DNA from: Allokutzneria sp. NRRL B-24872 | GTDB lineage: Bacteria; Actinomycetota; Actinomycetes; Mycobacteriales; Pseudonocardiaceae | NCBI RefSeq assembly: GCF_002155965.1 | Contig: NZ_MUMH01000045.1 | Span: 24,185-88,184, forward strand | Direction: 5' to 3' | DNA: 64,000 bases | Shown here: in pieces, positions 54,701 through 61,658 of the stretch | Layout of the letters: every line of letters starts with the position of its first letter | How positions within the stretch are numbered: the first letter of the stretch is position 1 | Program-made: the position numbers and the translations under genes | Notes under the pieces: model-generated | The model's database searches: none | Told to the model about the DNA's origin: nothing | Seen by the model: the letters and a program-made list of their open reading frames with translations, nothing else

Positions 54701-57423
54701 CCGTGCAGGTTCGGGTCAAGCCCGACGGAGCGGTGTCGATCTCCTCGCGCGCCGAGGAGAGCTGGGTCCGGCACGCGGAAGGGACGCTCACCGAGGCCCT
54801 TCCCGTTGCGCGGCAGGACGAATGGCCGCCGACGAACGCCGAGACGCTGGACCTCGACGGTGCCTATGAGCGGATGGCCGACGCCGGAGTCGTGTACGGG
54901 CCCGTGTTCCAAGGACTGCGATCGGCCTGGCGGCGCGGCGAAGACCTGTTCGCTGACGTGCGGCTGCCCGCCGACAATCTGCCTGCGTTGCTGGACGCGG
55001 CGCTGCACGTGCTGGCCCTCACCGCCGACGAGATCCGCTTGCCGTTCGCGTGGAGCGGCGTTCAGATCAGCGCGGACGGGTGCACCTCGGCCCGCGTGCG
55101 GATCAGCCCGGCAGGCTCCGGTTCGGTCAGCGTCTTGGTCAGTGACGAGTCCGGGAGCCCGATCGCGACCGTGGAAGCTCTGGAGACGCGTCCGGTGTCT
55201 GCCGAGCAGCTGCGCATGCGCACGCCGGATTGGCTGTACCGCGTGGAGTGGACCCCGGTCGCGGCGTCCTCCGCGCCGGAGGTCGACCCCGTGCGGGTGG
55301 GGTCGGTCCGGGAAGCTCTGGAGTTCGTCCAGCACTCGCGGAACACCGTCGTGATCACCGAGCCCGGCCTGGCTGGCGCTGCGGCGCGCGGCCTGCTGCG
55401 CTCGGCCCAGTCGGAGAACCCGGGTCGGTTCGTGATGGTGGAGTGCGGCTCGGACGACTCGCTCGTTGCTGCTGCGGTGGCGACCGGGGAACCTGAGGTC
55501 GCGATCCGCGATGGCCGGATCGTGGTGCCTCGGCTCGTGCGCGCGAAGCCCGACGGGGTCCGACCGACCTTCGGCGGGACGGTGGTGATCACCGGCGGGA
55601 CTGGTGTCCTAGGTGGACTGATCGCGCGGCATCTCGTCAGCACGTATGGAATCCAGCACGTGGTGCTGCTCGGCCGTCGCGGTGTCGCGGACGTCGCCGA
55701 CATCGACGCCGACGTCCGCGTTGTCGCGTGCGACGTGGCTGACCGGGCCGCGCTGGCTGACGTGCTCGCGGACATCCCCTCGCTGACCGCCGTCATCCAC
55801 GCTGCGGGCGTGCTGGACGACGGGGTCGTGGAATCGCTGACAGCGCAACGGGTTGACGCGGTCATGGCGCCGAAGGCCGACGCGGCGTGGCACTTGCACG
55901 AACTCACCAAGGACCGTGACCTGGCCGCGTTCGTGATGTTCTCCTCAGCCGCCGGGGTCCTCGGCGGACCGGGGCAGGGCAACTACGCCGCCGCCAACGC
56001 CGTCCTGGACGAGCTGGCCGAGCACCGGCGAGCGCTGGGGCTGCCCGCCCAGTCGCTTGCTTGGGGTCTGTGGGCCTCGCCCAGCGACATGACCGGTGAC
56101 CTCACCGACGCCGACCTCACCCGCATGGCCCGCGCCGGAATCGTGCCGCTGTCCGTGGAGCACGGACTCGACCTCTTCGACGCCGCGCTCGCCACACCGC
56201 ACGCGGCCGTGATGCCGATCCGGTTCGACATGGCGGCTCTGCGCGCCCAGGCGGTGCCGCCGCTGCTCAGCGCGCTCGTCCCGAAGACCACGACCGCCAC
56301 CCGGTCCGATTCCGGCCAGTTCCGCGAGCGGATCGCGACCGCGCAGGACCCCGAACGCGTCGCCGTGGAGCTGATCCAGGGCATCGCCGCCACCGTGCTC
56401 GGCTACACCGGAGCCGAGAGCGTCGTGGCGGACCGGAGCTTCCTGGAGACCGGCTTCGACTCGCTCACCGCGGTCGAGTTCCGCAACCGCCTCAACGCGG
56501 CGACCGGGCTGCGCCTGGCCGCGAGCGCGGTCTTCCAGCACAACACCCCGCGAGCCCTGGCCTCGGCGGTCCTCACCGACCTCGGCTCGACCGTCCACAA
56601 GGGACAGAGCACGGACACGTTCGTCAGCCTCTTCAAGCACGCCAGCGCCTCGGGTGACTCCCACGACGCCGTCGACCTGCTGCGCGCCGCGTCCCTGCTG
56701 CGGCCTTCGTTCACCGACGTCCCGACGTTGCCGGCACCGGTCCGCATCGCGGCGGGGGAGCGGAGGGTCTTCTGTTTCCCTTCTGTGGTCGCACCTTCCG
56801 GGGCGCACCAGTACGCGCGCTTCGCCGCGGCGCTGCGTGATCGGTTGGACATCACCGTCCTGCCGCACTCGGGTTTCGGGGCGGAGGAACTGCTGCCCGC
56901 CGACGCTGAGGCGGCGATCCGCGCGCAGGCCGAGGCGGTCCGGCGCGTGGCCGGTGATGAGCCGTTCACGCTCATCGGCTACTCCTCCGGCGGCTGGATG
57001 GCGCACGCCGTGGCGGGGGAGTTGGAGCGCACCGGGAACTCGGCTGCCTCCGTCGTGCTCCTCGACACCTACGTGCCCGACAGTCCCAACGCCGCAACGC
57101 TGATCCCCGCGCTGATGACCGAGGCGTACTCGGCGCGGGACAACGACGGCACCCGCGATCTGCTCACCGGTGACCAGCTCACCGCAATGGGCGGTTACCT
57201 GCGGATGTTCTCCGGCTGGCAGCCCGCCGCCATCGCGACGCCGACCCTGTTCGTGCACGCGACCGACAGCATGCCCGGCGTCACCGGCGAGGACTGGCGT
57301 CCGGTGTGGGCGCTGGAGCACACCGCCGCCGAGGTCCCCGGTGACCACTTCACGATGATGGAACAGCACGCCGAGGCGACCGCCGAGTCGGTGCTCGCGT
57401 GGCTCCAGGAGGGAACAGCATGA
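51745..57423 (+). CDS. type I modular polyketide synthase, module 10 plus thioesterase
   Basis: 1892 residues. N-terminal docking helix ([16 protein letters not shown]), KS10 (Cys209), AT10 (Ser637 in GASQGE, VASH from 735), DH10 (His939), KR10 (Tyr1414), ACP10 (Ser1573), and a thioesterase from ~1674 to the end. The thioesterase triad is visible: Ser1747 in GYSSG, Asp1774 in LLDTYV, His1868 in GDHF. It releases the finished chain, most simply as a macrolactone. DH10 has Asp943 where the HxxxGxxxxP motif needs Gly, and its second motif reads [11 protein letters not shown], so dehydration may be impaired. The GTG start overlaps the preceding stop; the stop overlaps the monooxygenase ATG (ATGA). 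Confidence 0.96.
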   Translation: MSKQMDDTQQKLLDYLKRVTVDLHEARERITELESAEPIAIVGMACRLPGGVSTPEQLWRLVATGGDAISGLPVDRGWDLEALYDPDPDRPGTCYMREGGFLHDADLFDPVFFGISPREALAVDPQQRLLLEVSWEAVERAGIVTSSLRGSRTGVFTGVMYNDYASRMNAVPDGFEAYLGTGSAGSVASGRVAYTFGFEGPAVSVDTACSSSLVALHLACQALRQGECDLALAGGVAVMASPGPLVEYSRQRALAVDGRCKTFADAADGTSLAEGATMVLVERLSDAERNGHQVLAVIRGSSVNSDGASNGLTAPNGPSQERVIREALAVARLEPSDVDVVEAHGTGTRLGDPIEAQAVLATYGQNRPEPLWLGSLKSNVGHTQAAAGVAGVIKMVMAMRNGLLPPTLHVDKPSSHVDWSAGSVRLLTEAQPWDGPRRAGVSSFGVSGTNAHVVLEAGPATPERGPDGFAPWVLSARNEDALREQARNLHAVVDEHNARDIGFSLATGRTAFEQRVSVSGRDLEALRSQLSAVAAGEVPTATALGDVSPVFVFPGQGSQWAGMAVDLLDTSPVFAERMAECAKAIESLVDWDLLEVVRSGDWDRVDVLQPVLWAIVVSLAELWRSHGVRPAAVIGASQGEIAAACVAGALSLEDGARVIVLRSKLFAEELVGKGAVASVALPVEQVERRLVEGLTISGHNGPHAVAVAGETALLESFVDDCVADGVRARIVPATVASHSPQVEPLRERIVDALASLRPTTGTEPFYSSVTAKAMDGADLNNRYWYDNVRQPVALYDTVAAVLGDGHRVFIEVSPHPTLTTAIQDALDAYEVDGAALGTLRRDSGDHHQFLTALAEANSHGVAVDWSQVHPGAQRVELPTYPFQRQRYWLDNATRTTDVTGAGLLACDHPLLSAAVDLGDDGHVLTGRLSLQAHGWLADHMVLDTVLLPGTALVDMAITAGQHVGRTRLDELTLHAPLVLPPTGAVAVQVRVKPDGAVSISSRAEESWVRHAEGTLTEALPVARQDEWPPTNAETLDLDGAYERMADAGVVYGPVFQGLRSAWRRGEDLFADVRLPADNLPALLDAALHVLALTADEIRLPFAWSGVQISADGCTSARVRISPAGSGSVSVLVSDESGSPIATVEALETRPVSAEQLRMRTPDWLYRVEWTPVAASSAPEVDPVRVGSVREALEFVQHSRNTVVITEPGLAGAAARGLLRSAQSENPGRFVMVECGSDDSLVAAAVATGEPEVAIRDGRIVVPRLVRAKPDGVRPTFGGTVVITGGTGVLGGLIARHLVSTYGIQHVVLLGRRGVADVADIDADVRVVACDVADRAALADVLADIPSLTAVIHAAGVLDDGVVESLTAQRVDAVMAPKADAAWHLHELTKDRDLAAFVMFSSAAGVLGGPGQGNYAAANAVLDELAEHRRALGLPAQSLAWGLWASPSDMTGDLTDADLTRMARAGIVPLSVEHGLDLFDAALATPHAAVMPIRFDMAALRAQAVPPLLSALVPKTTTATRSDSGQFRERIATAQDPERVAVELIQGIAATVLGYTGAESVVADRSFLETGFDSLTAVEFRNRLNAATGLRLAASAVFQHNTPRALASAVLTDLGSTVHKGQSTDTFVSLFKHASASGDSHDAVDLLRAASLLRPSFTDVPTLPAPVRIAAGERRVFCFPSVVAPSGAHQYARFAAALRDRLDITVLPHSGFGAEELLPADAEAAIRAQAEAVRRVAGDEPFTLIGYSSGGWMAHAVAGELERTGNSAASVVLLDTYVPDSPNAATLIPALMTEAYSARDNDGTRDLLTGDQLTAMGGYLRMFSGWQPAAIATPTLFVHATDSMPGVTGEDWRPVWALEHTAAEVPGDHFTMMEQHAEATAESVLAWLQEGTA
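51853..56570 (+). other. PKS module 10: KS-AT(VASH type)-DH(altered)-KR-ACP
   Basis: The AT shows GASQGE and VASH, like module 4 but unlike the other ATs, suggesting the same substituted extender at C2. KR: VLDDG, B-type. The DH motif is [10 protein letters not shown], a Gly-to-Asp change. Product: a C2(R)=C3 alkene if the DH works, a 3-hydroxyl otherwise. Confidence 0.75.
56760..57410 (+). other. PKS thioesterase domain
   Basis: An alpha/beta-hydrolase TE of the macrolide-synthase type, with GYSSG, LLDTY and GDHF supplying Ser, Asp and His. It follows the last ACP after a ~70-residue linker. Confidence 0.92.
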
Positions 57424-58586
57424 CTGACAAGGTGATCGTCATCGGGGCAGGCCCCGCCGGAGCCGCGCTCGCGCTCGCGCTGCACCACGCGGGCATCGAC
57501 TGCACCGTCCACGAACGCGACGACAAGCCCGCCGAGGACGGTGGCCACCTGCTCAGCGTCGGCGCGAACGGGCTGGAGGCGTTGGCGGCCATCGGCATCG
57601 AGCTCGACGGCATCCCCATCCCCAGGCTCCCCGCATACAGCGGCAGCGGGAAACTGTTGGGGGAGCTGGCCAACGGCGTCGTCAACGGTTCCGCTCCGAC
57701 CAGCCTGCTGATCGACCGGGACACCCTCCGCCGCACGTTGCAGGACATGCTCGCCGAGCGTGGGATCTCCGTCGAGTACGGCAAGGAGCTGGTTTCCTGC
57801 TCCGCGACCGCCGATCGCGCGACGGCCGTGTTCGGGGACGGGACCGAGGTCCACGCTGACGCGCTCATCGGCGCGGACGGCGTGCACTCGCCGACGAGGA
57901 AGGCGCTGTTCCCCGATGCTCCCGCCGAGCGCTTCACCTCCATCCTCGGCGTCGCTGGCCGCGCCCAGTCCGACCGCCTCAGCCCGACCCCGGACGTCGT
58001 CGTCAACGTCTTCGGGCACAACGCGTTCTTCAGCTACCACGCGGAGCCCGACGGCACCGTGCACTGGCTGGGCTACGCGCCCGGCGGGCTCGACAAGGCG
58101 TCCACAAAGGACTGGAAGCCGTGGCTGCTCGACGTCTACGGCCGCGACATGGCGCCCGTGCGCGAAGCCCTGGAGCAGACCACCGGTCCCATCGACATCC
58201 GCCCGGTCCACAACGTCGCCAACACCACGCCCTGGCAGCGCGGCCGCATCGCCCTGATCGGCGACGCCGCCCGCACCGCGACGCCTCGCATCGGCGCGGG
58301 GACCGGCCTCGCCTTCGAGGACGCGGTGATCATCGCCAAGTGCCTGCGCGACCTCCCGTCCCCGCACGCCGCCTTCCCCGTCTACCAGCGCCTGCGCGGC
58401 GCCCGCGTCAACCGCGTGATCAAGTGGGGCCGCCTCTACGCCCGCCCGCCGAAGATCCGCACGCCCTGGGGGATGTGGCTGCGCGACCGCACCTGGCCCA
58501 CCATGCTGCGCGCCGTGCCCAGCATGAGTTCGCTCGACTGGCTCTACCAGCACCGCGTCGACTGGCCCGCCCCCGTCCTGCCGTGA
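57420..58586 (+). CDS. FAD-dependent monooxygenase (group A, UbiH-like)
   Basis: 388 residues, cytoplasmic. Signatures of class A flavoprotein hydroxylases: the N-terminal dinucleotide fold [15 protein letters not shown] (7-21), the NAD(P)H/FAD motif [12 protein letters not shown] (147-158), and the second FAD motif [19 protein letters not shown] (278-296). Such enzymes reduce FAD with NAD(P)H and insert one oxygen atom as hydroxyl or epoxide. Its ATG overlaps the stop of the thioesterase-bearing PKS (ATGA), with AGGAGGG upstream, so it is the last gene of the operon and almost certainly acts on the polyketide. The conjugated triene, the diene or the C19 ketone region are candidate sites, as inference. 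No membrane segment. Confidence 0.9.
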   Translation: MTDKVIVIGAGPAGAALALALHHAGIDCTVHERDDKPAEDGGHLLSVGANGLEALAAIGIELDGIPIPRLPAYSGSGKLLGELANGVVNGSAPTSLLIDRDTLRRTLQDMLAERGISVEYGKELVSCSATADRATAVFGDGTEVHADALIGADGVHSPTRKALFPDAPAERFTSILGVAGRAQSDRLSPTPDVVVNVFGHNAFFSYHAEPDGTVHWLGYAPGGLDKASTKDWKPWLLDVYGRDMAPVREALEQTTGPIDIRPVHNVANTTPWQRGRIALIGDAARTATPRIGAGTGLAFEDAVIIAKCLRDLPSPHAAFPVYQRLRGARVNRVIKWGRLYARPPKIRTPWGMWLRDRTWPTMLRAVPSMSSLDWLYQHRVDWPAPVLP

Positions 58587-58625
58587 CCCGGCCCTGCGCC
58601 GTCCGCTGTCGCCTTCTCGTCTCTG

Positions 58626-58891
58626 CCCCGGGGGTTTGGGGTGGTTAACGATGATCGACAGGGGGGTTTGGGGGTCTTGAAGACACCCCAACCCCTTGGG
58701 GCGGCGCGGGGCACGCTTCCGGGCGCATGCGCGCGGTGACCGCTCGTTGCACGAGTCCTCAGGTGCCGCGATTCGCACCGGTTCGAACACCGCGGTCGGC
58801 GAGTTGGTCCTGCAGGTCGCAGAGGTTTGCTGGTCTTCAAGTACCCCCAACCCCTGTCTCGGAGGTCTTCAACCGCGGCAAACCCCCGGGG
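58626..58891. repeat. 266-base element bounded by 59-base imperfect inverted arms
   Basis: Left arm 58626-58684 and right arm 58833-58891 are related in inverted orientation. The outer 13 bases are a perfect inverted match (CCCCGGGGGTTTG against CAAACCCCCGGGG). The inner ends match as GACAGGGG-TTGGGGGT-CTTGAAGAC with small insertions. The 148-base centre holds no gene; one GGTTCGAAC there recalls a tRNA T-loop, but the flanking bases do not pair. The G-runs could also form quadruplexes. It could be a small non-autonomous mobile or extragenic repeat element. Confidence 0.6.
58661..58695 (+). terminator. candidate terminator hairpin of the PKS operon
   Basis: Inside the left arm of the inverted-repeat element, TTGGGG-GTCTT (58668-58678) can pair with AAGAC-A-CCCCAA (58680-58691), and outer G-runs can pair with the following C-run, giving a strong G+C-rich stem about 75 bases after the monooxygenase stop. 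No U-tract. Confidence 0.45.
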
Positions 58892-58993
58892 CGGCGTGGT
58901 AAGCGAAGCTTGCTCAGAAACGACTTCGGGTGCATCGCCTCGGATGGCTGAACTTTCTTCCGCGTTCGTTTCCGCGCTTGGTAGAGGTAAAGC

Positions 58994-59344
58994 ATGCCCA
59001 AGTCCTCCGTGAGACGCGTCGTCGCCATGGCTTTCTGTGCAGCGCTTCTGCCAGCAACGCCGAGCTTCGCGGCGCCGTCGCCGATGCCGCCCAACGTGCA
59101 GGCTCGACCTACCGGCCCGACCACGGCCGCGATCTGGTGGACGGCTGTTCCGAATGCGCCGTCGACTGCCCGCTATTGGTACCGCGCGCTTCGGCCGATG
59201 CCGAGTGAGTGGCGGAGCCAGACGACGACGTCGGTCGTGTTGAGCAAGCTCAGCCCGGGTGTCTCCTACACCTATCAAATTCAGTACTGCCGAAATTCGG
59301 CGACTGCCTGTGAACCGACGCAAAGCGTGACGTTCTCCACGTGA
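58994..59344 (+). CDS. small secreted fibronectin-III-like protein
   Basis: 116 residues. The signal peptide (KSSVRR, a hydrophobic run, then a cut near SFA at ~26) leads to a ~90-residue mature domain. Its pattern, PPNVQARPTGPTTAAIWW near the start, then SEWRS, VLSKLSPGVSYTYQIQYC and a closing VTFST, follows the strand layout and the L-x-P-G-x-x-Y signature of fibronectin type III domains. Two cysteines (in IQYCRN and TACEP) could form a disulfide. Function unknown; probably cell-surface or extracellular binding. AGAGGT precedes the ATG. Confidence 0.65.
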   Translation: MPKSSVRRVVAMAFCAALLPATPSFAAPSPMPPNVQARPTGPTTAAIWWTAVPNAPSTARYWYRALRPMPSEWRSQTTTSVVLSKLSPGVSYTYQIQYCRNSATACEPTQSVTFST

Positions 59345-59464
59345 TGCGGTGCGACGATGACTCATGAAGCCGAGGAATGATCGCATTGGGCTTGTCCGGG
59401 GGACTTCAGTGATTTTGGCATGCGCTCGTGCAACTAGAAGGCAGCCAAAGGCGTCACAGCACTC

Positions 59465-60706
59465 GTGACAATGCTTCTCGGACTGGTCCGGCACCCGGTC
59501 GTCGCGGTGGTGGGCATCGCAGGCGCGCTCTTCCTCGCGTTGCGGCAGGTTTCCACCGCCCCGATCGTCGACCTGGACGTTTTCCGCGCGGGTGGTGAGG
59601 CGTGGCTGGCCGGGCGCGGCCTGTTCGACGCGGAGTTCCCGCCGCGACCGTTGCTCTTCCCGTTGCCGTTCATCTACCCGCCGATCGCGGCGGTGCTCTT
59701 CAGCGGTTTCACCATGCTGCCCCTGGTGACGCTGGGCCAGGTGATGACCGTCGCGACGGTGCTCGCGCTCGTGGCGGCGTGCGTGGTCACGGCGCGCCGC
59801 TGCGGGTTGGACAGGGCGGCGGCGTGGGGCGTCGGCGCTGTGGTGGGCCTTGTGATGGTCGACGCCGAGCCGGTGCGGAGCACGATCGACCTCGGGCAGG
59901 TCAACGTCCTGCTGATGGCGCTGGTCGTCCTGGACTGCCTGCTGACGCGGACACCGTGGCCGCGCGGGCTGCTGATCGGCATCGCGGCCGGGATCAAGCT
60001 CACGCCGCTGGCCTTCCTGCTGTTCTTCGCCTTCTCCGGGCGCTGGCGCGTCGTGCTCACCGCCGCCTCGACGTTCACGGCCACCGTGCTGCTCGGGTTC
60101 CTGCTCGCCGCCGGGAACTCCTGGCAGTACTGGACTTCCACGGTGTTCAAGCTCGACACGATGGTCGGCGCCGGGTTCGCGACCAACCAGTCGCTGCGCG
60201 CTGTACTGGCGCGGTTCGGCATGGACAAGGCGGAGAGCTTCCCGTTCTGGCTCGCCGGGGTCGCGCTGGTGCTCTCGGCGACGTGGTTCGTGGTGCGGCG
60301 GCTGCTCGCCGAGGGTGCCGAGAACCCTGAGCGCGCCGGGATCGCCGAAGTCCAGGCGATGCTGATGATTGCGACGGCCACACTGCTGTGCTCACCGATC
60401 TCGTGGAGCAACCACTGGGTGTGGGTGGCGGTCCCCGCTGCCGGGCTCGCGGCGTCGCTCCTGCGCACTCCGAGGTGGTGCCTGGCGGTTCCGGCCCTGG
60501 TGCTGACGGTGTTCTTCCTGGGGCCGCACATCCACGTCCCGAGCAACGAGGGGCGCGAGGAGCACTGGACGCTCGGGGAGTGGTTCCTGGGCAACGCCTT
60601 CGTCCTGACCGCCGCCACCTCGCTCGTCGCCGTGGTGGTGGTGCTGGCTCGCCGCGCACGTGCGGCGGCTGGCCGAGTCGCGGTGCTTCAGGACGGACCC
60701 CGGTAG
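59465..60706 (+). CDS. GT87/DUF2029-family membrane glycosyltransferase
   Basis: 413 residues with about nine to ten hydrophobic segments. The sequence shows hallmarks of the DUF2029 (GT87) polyprenol-phosphate-mannose-dependent alpha-mannosyltransferases: a DLDVFRAGGEAWLAGRGLF segment after the first helix carrying the catalytic-type acidic residues, the proline-rich PLPFIYPPIAAVLF, GQVNVLLMALV, and SWSNHWVW near the C-terminus. These enzymes elongate cell-envelope glycans on the outer side of the membrane. GTG 59465 and ATG 59471 are alternative starts; the GTG is closer to the weak AAAGGC site. The 3' end overlaps the convergent AraC-type gene by 19 bases. Confidence 0.8.
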   Translation: MTMLLGLVRHPVVAVVGIAGALFLALRQVSTAPIVDLDVFRAGGEAWLAGRGLFDAEFPPRPLLFPLPFIYPPIAAVLFSGFTMLPLVTLGQVMTVATVLALVAACVVTARRCGLDRAAAWGVGAVVGLVMVDAEPVRSTIDLGQVNVLLMALVVLDCLLTRTPWPRGLLIGIAAGIKLTPLAFLLFFAFSGRWRVVLTAASTFTATVLLGFLLAAGNSWQYWTSTVFKLDTMVGAGFATNQSLRAVLARFGMDKAESFPFWLAGVALVLSATWFVVRRLLAEGAENPERAGIAEVQAMLMIATATLLCSPISWSNHWVWVAVPAAGLAASLLRTPRWCLAVPALVLTVFFLGPHIHVPSNEGREEHWTLGEWFLGNAFVLTAATSLVAVVVVLARRARAAAGRVAVLQDGPR

Positions 60707-61623
60707 CGGCCGCGTCGGTACTCGCTGGGGCTGCACCCGTGCTCGCGGCGAAAGGTCCGGGAGAAGTAGAAAGCGTCGTTGTAGCCAACGGTCCTGGCGA
60801 TGTCGGAGACGTCGCGGGAGGTGGTGGCCAGCAGCTCCCGCGCGCGGGCCAGCCGCAGGCGCTTGGCGTACTCGACCACTCCGCAACCGGCCGCCGCCCG
60901 GAACAGGGCCGCGAAGTGCGAGGGGGACAGGCCCGCGGTGCGCGCCAGCTCCTTGACGATCACCGGCTTGGCGAAGTTGTGCCGCAGGTACTCCTGCGCC
61001 TGGCGCACCGGTTCGGTGGGGCGGCGCCCTTCGCTCAGCGCGTCGGCGGCGAGCTGGGCCAGCAGCGTCCAGCCCGCGCCGGAGGCCGAGATCAGGTGCG
61101 CGAAGCTCGGTTCTCGTTCCAGGAAGCCGATCGCGTCGTCGATCGCGGAGACGGCGCGGTAGGCGTCGCGCACCTCGATCACGGCTTCGCCGCCGTCCGG
61201 CGCGAGGACGGAGAGCATGTTCGCGACCTGGGAGCCCGCAGCGTGCAGCCACCAGATCGTCCAGGGAGCGCGCGAGTCCGCCCAGTAGAAGTGCGGGCGG
61301 GACGGGGGGAGCACGAGCGCGTTGCCCGGCCTGATCACGCTGACCCTGCCGTCGACCTCGCAGTGCCCGACCCCGTCGGTGCAGACGATCACGACGGCCT
61401 CGGGCGTGCTGCGCGGGCGGTGCATGCCGTGGTTGGCGGCGCTGGGGTAGTACCCGGCGTCGGTGACGAGCAGACCCGAGGTCGGCGCCCGGCCGAGTGC
61501 CGATGCCACCAGTGGACGTGGGAGCACGCGCAACCGCTGACCTGGGAAGCCATCGGGCAGCAGCATCAGAACACCGTACCCGCGGCAGTCGAATCGTCCA
61601 GGTGACTCGGTCGATTCGGCCAT
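60688..61623 (-). CDS. AraC-family transcriptional regulator
   Basis: 311 residues from ATG 61623; an upstream GTG (61665) would add 14 residues and overlap the divergent gene's start. The N-terminal ~170 residues form a cupin-like effector domain (RPGNALVLPPSRPHFYWAD, the typical beta-strand run). The C-terminal ~100 residues hold the double helix-turn-helix of AraC/XylS proteins, with IVKELARTAGLSPSHFAALFR and VSDIARTVGYNDAFYFSRTFRR shown here in part as ELARTAGLSPSHFAALF and GYNDAFYFSRTF. Effectors are commonly sugars. It is divergent from, and 36 bases away from, the DUF5107 gene, its likely target. Confidence 0.87.
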   Translation of the reverse strand: MAESTESPGRFDCRGYGVLMLLPDGFPGQRLRVLPRPLVASALGRAPTSGLLVTDAGYYPSAANHGMHRPRSTPEAVVIVCTDGVGHCEVDGRVSVIRPGNALVLPPSRPHFYWADSRAPWTIWWLHAAGSQVANMLSVLAPDGGEAVIEVRDAYRAVSAIDDAIGFLEREPSFAHLISASGAGWTLLAQLAADALSEGRRPTEPVRQAQEYLRHNFAKPVIVKELARTAGLSPSHFAALFRAAAGCGVVEYAKRLRLARARELLATTSRDVSDIARTVGYNDAFYFSRTFRREHGCSPSEYRRGRYRGPS

Positions 61624-61658
61624 CCCGTCGACCGGGTGCGCGGTCCTAGCGTTGCCGC

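Noticed and set aside
58765..58800. GGTTCGAAC sequence resembling a tRNA T-loop
   Set aside because: The flanking five-base segments do not pair on either strand and no acceptor or anticodon arm is present.
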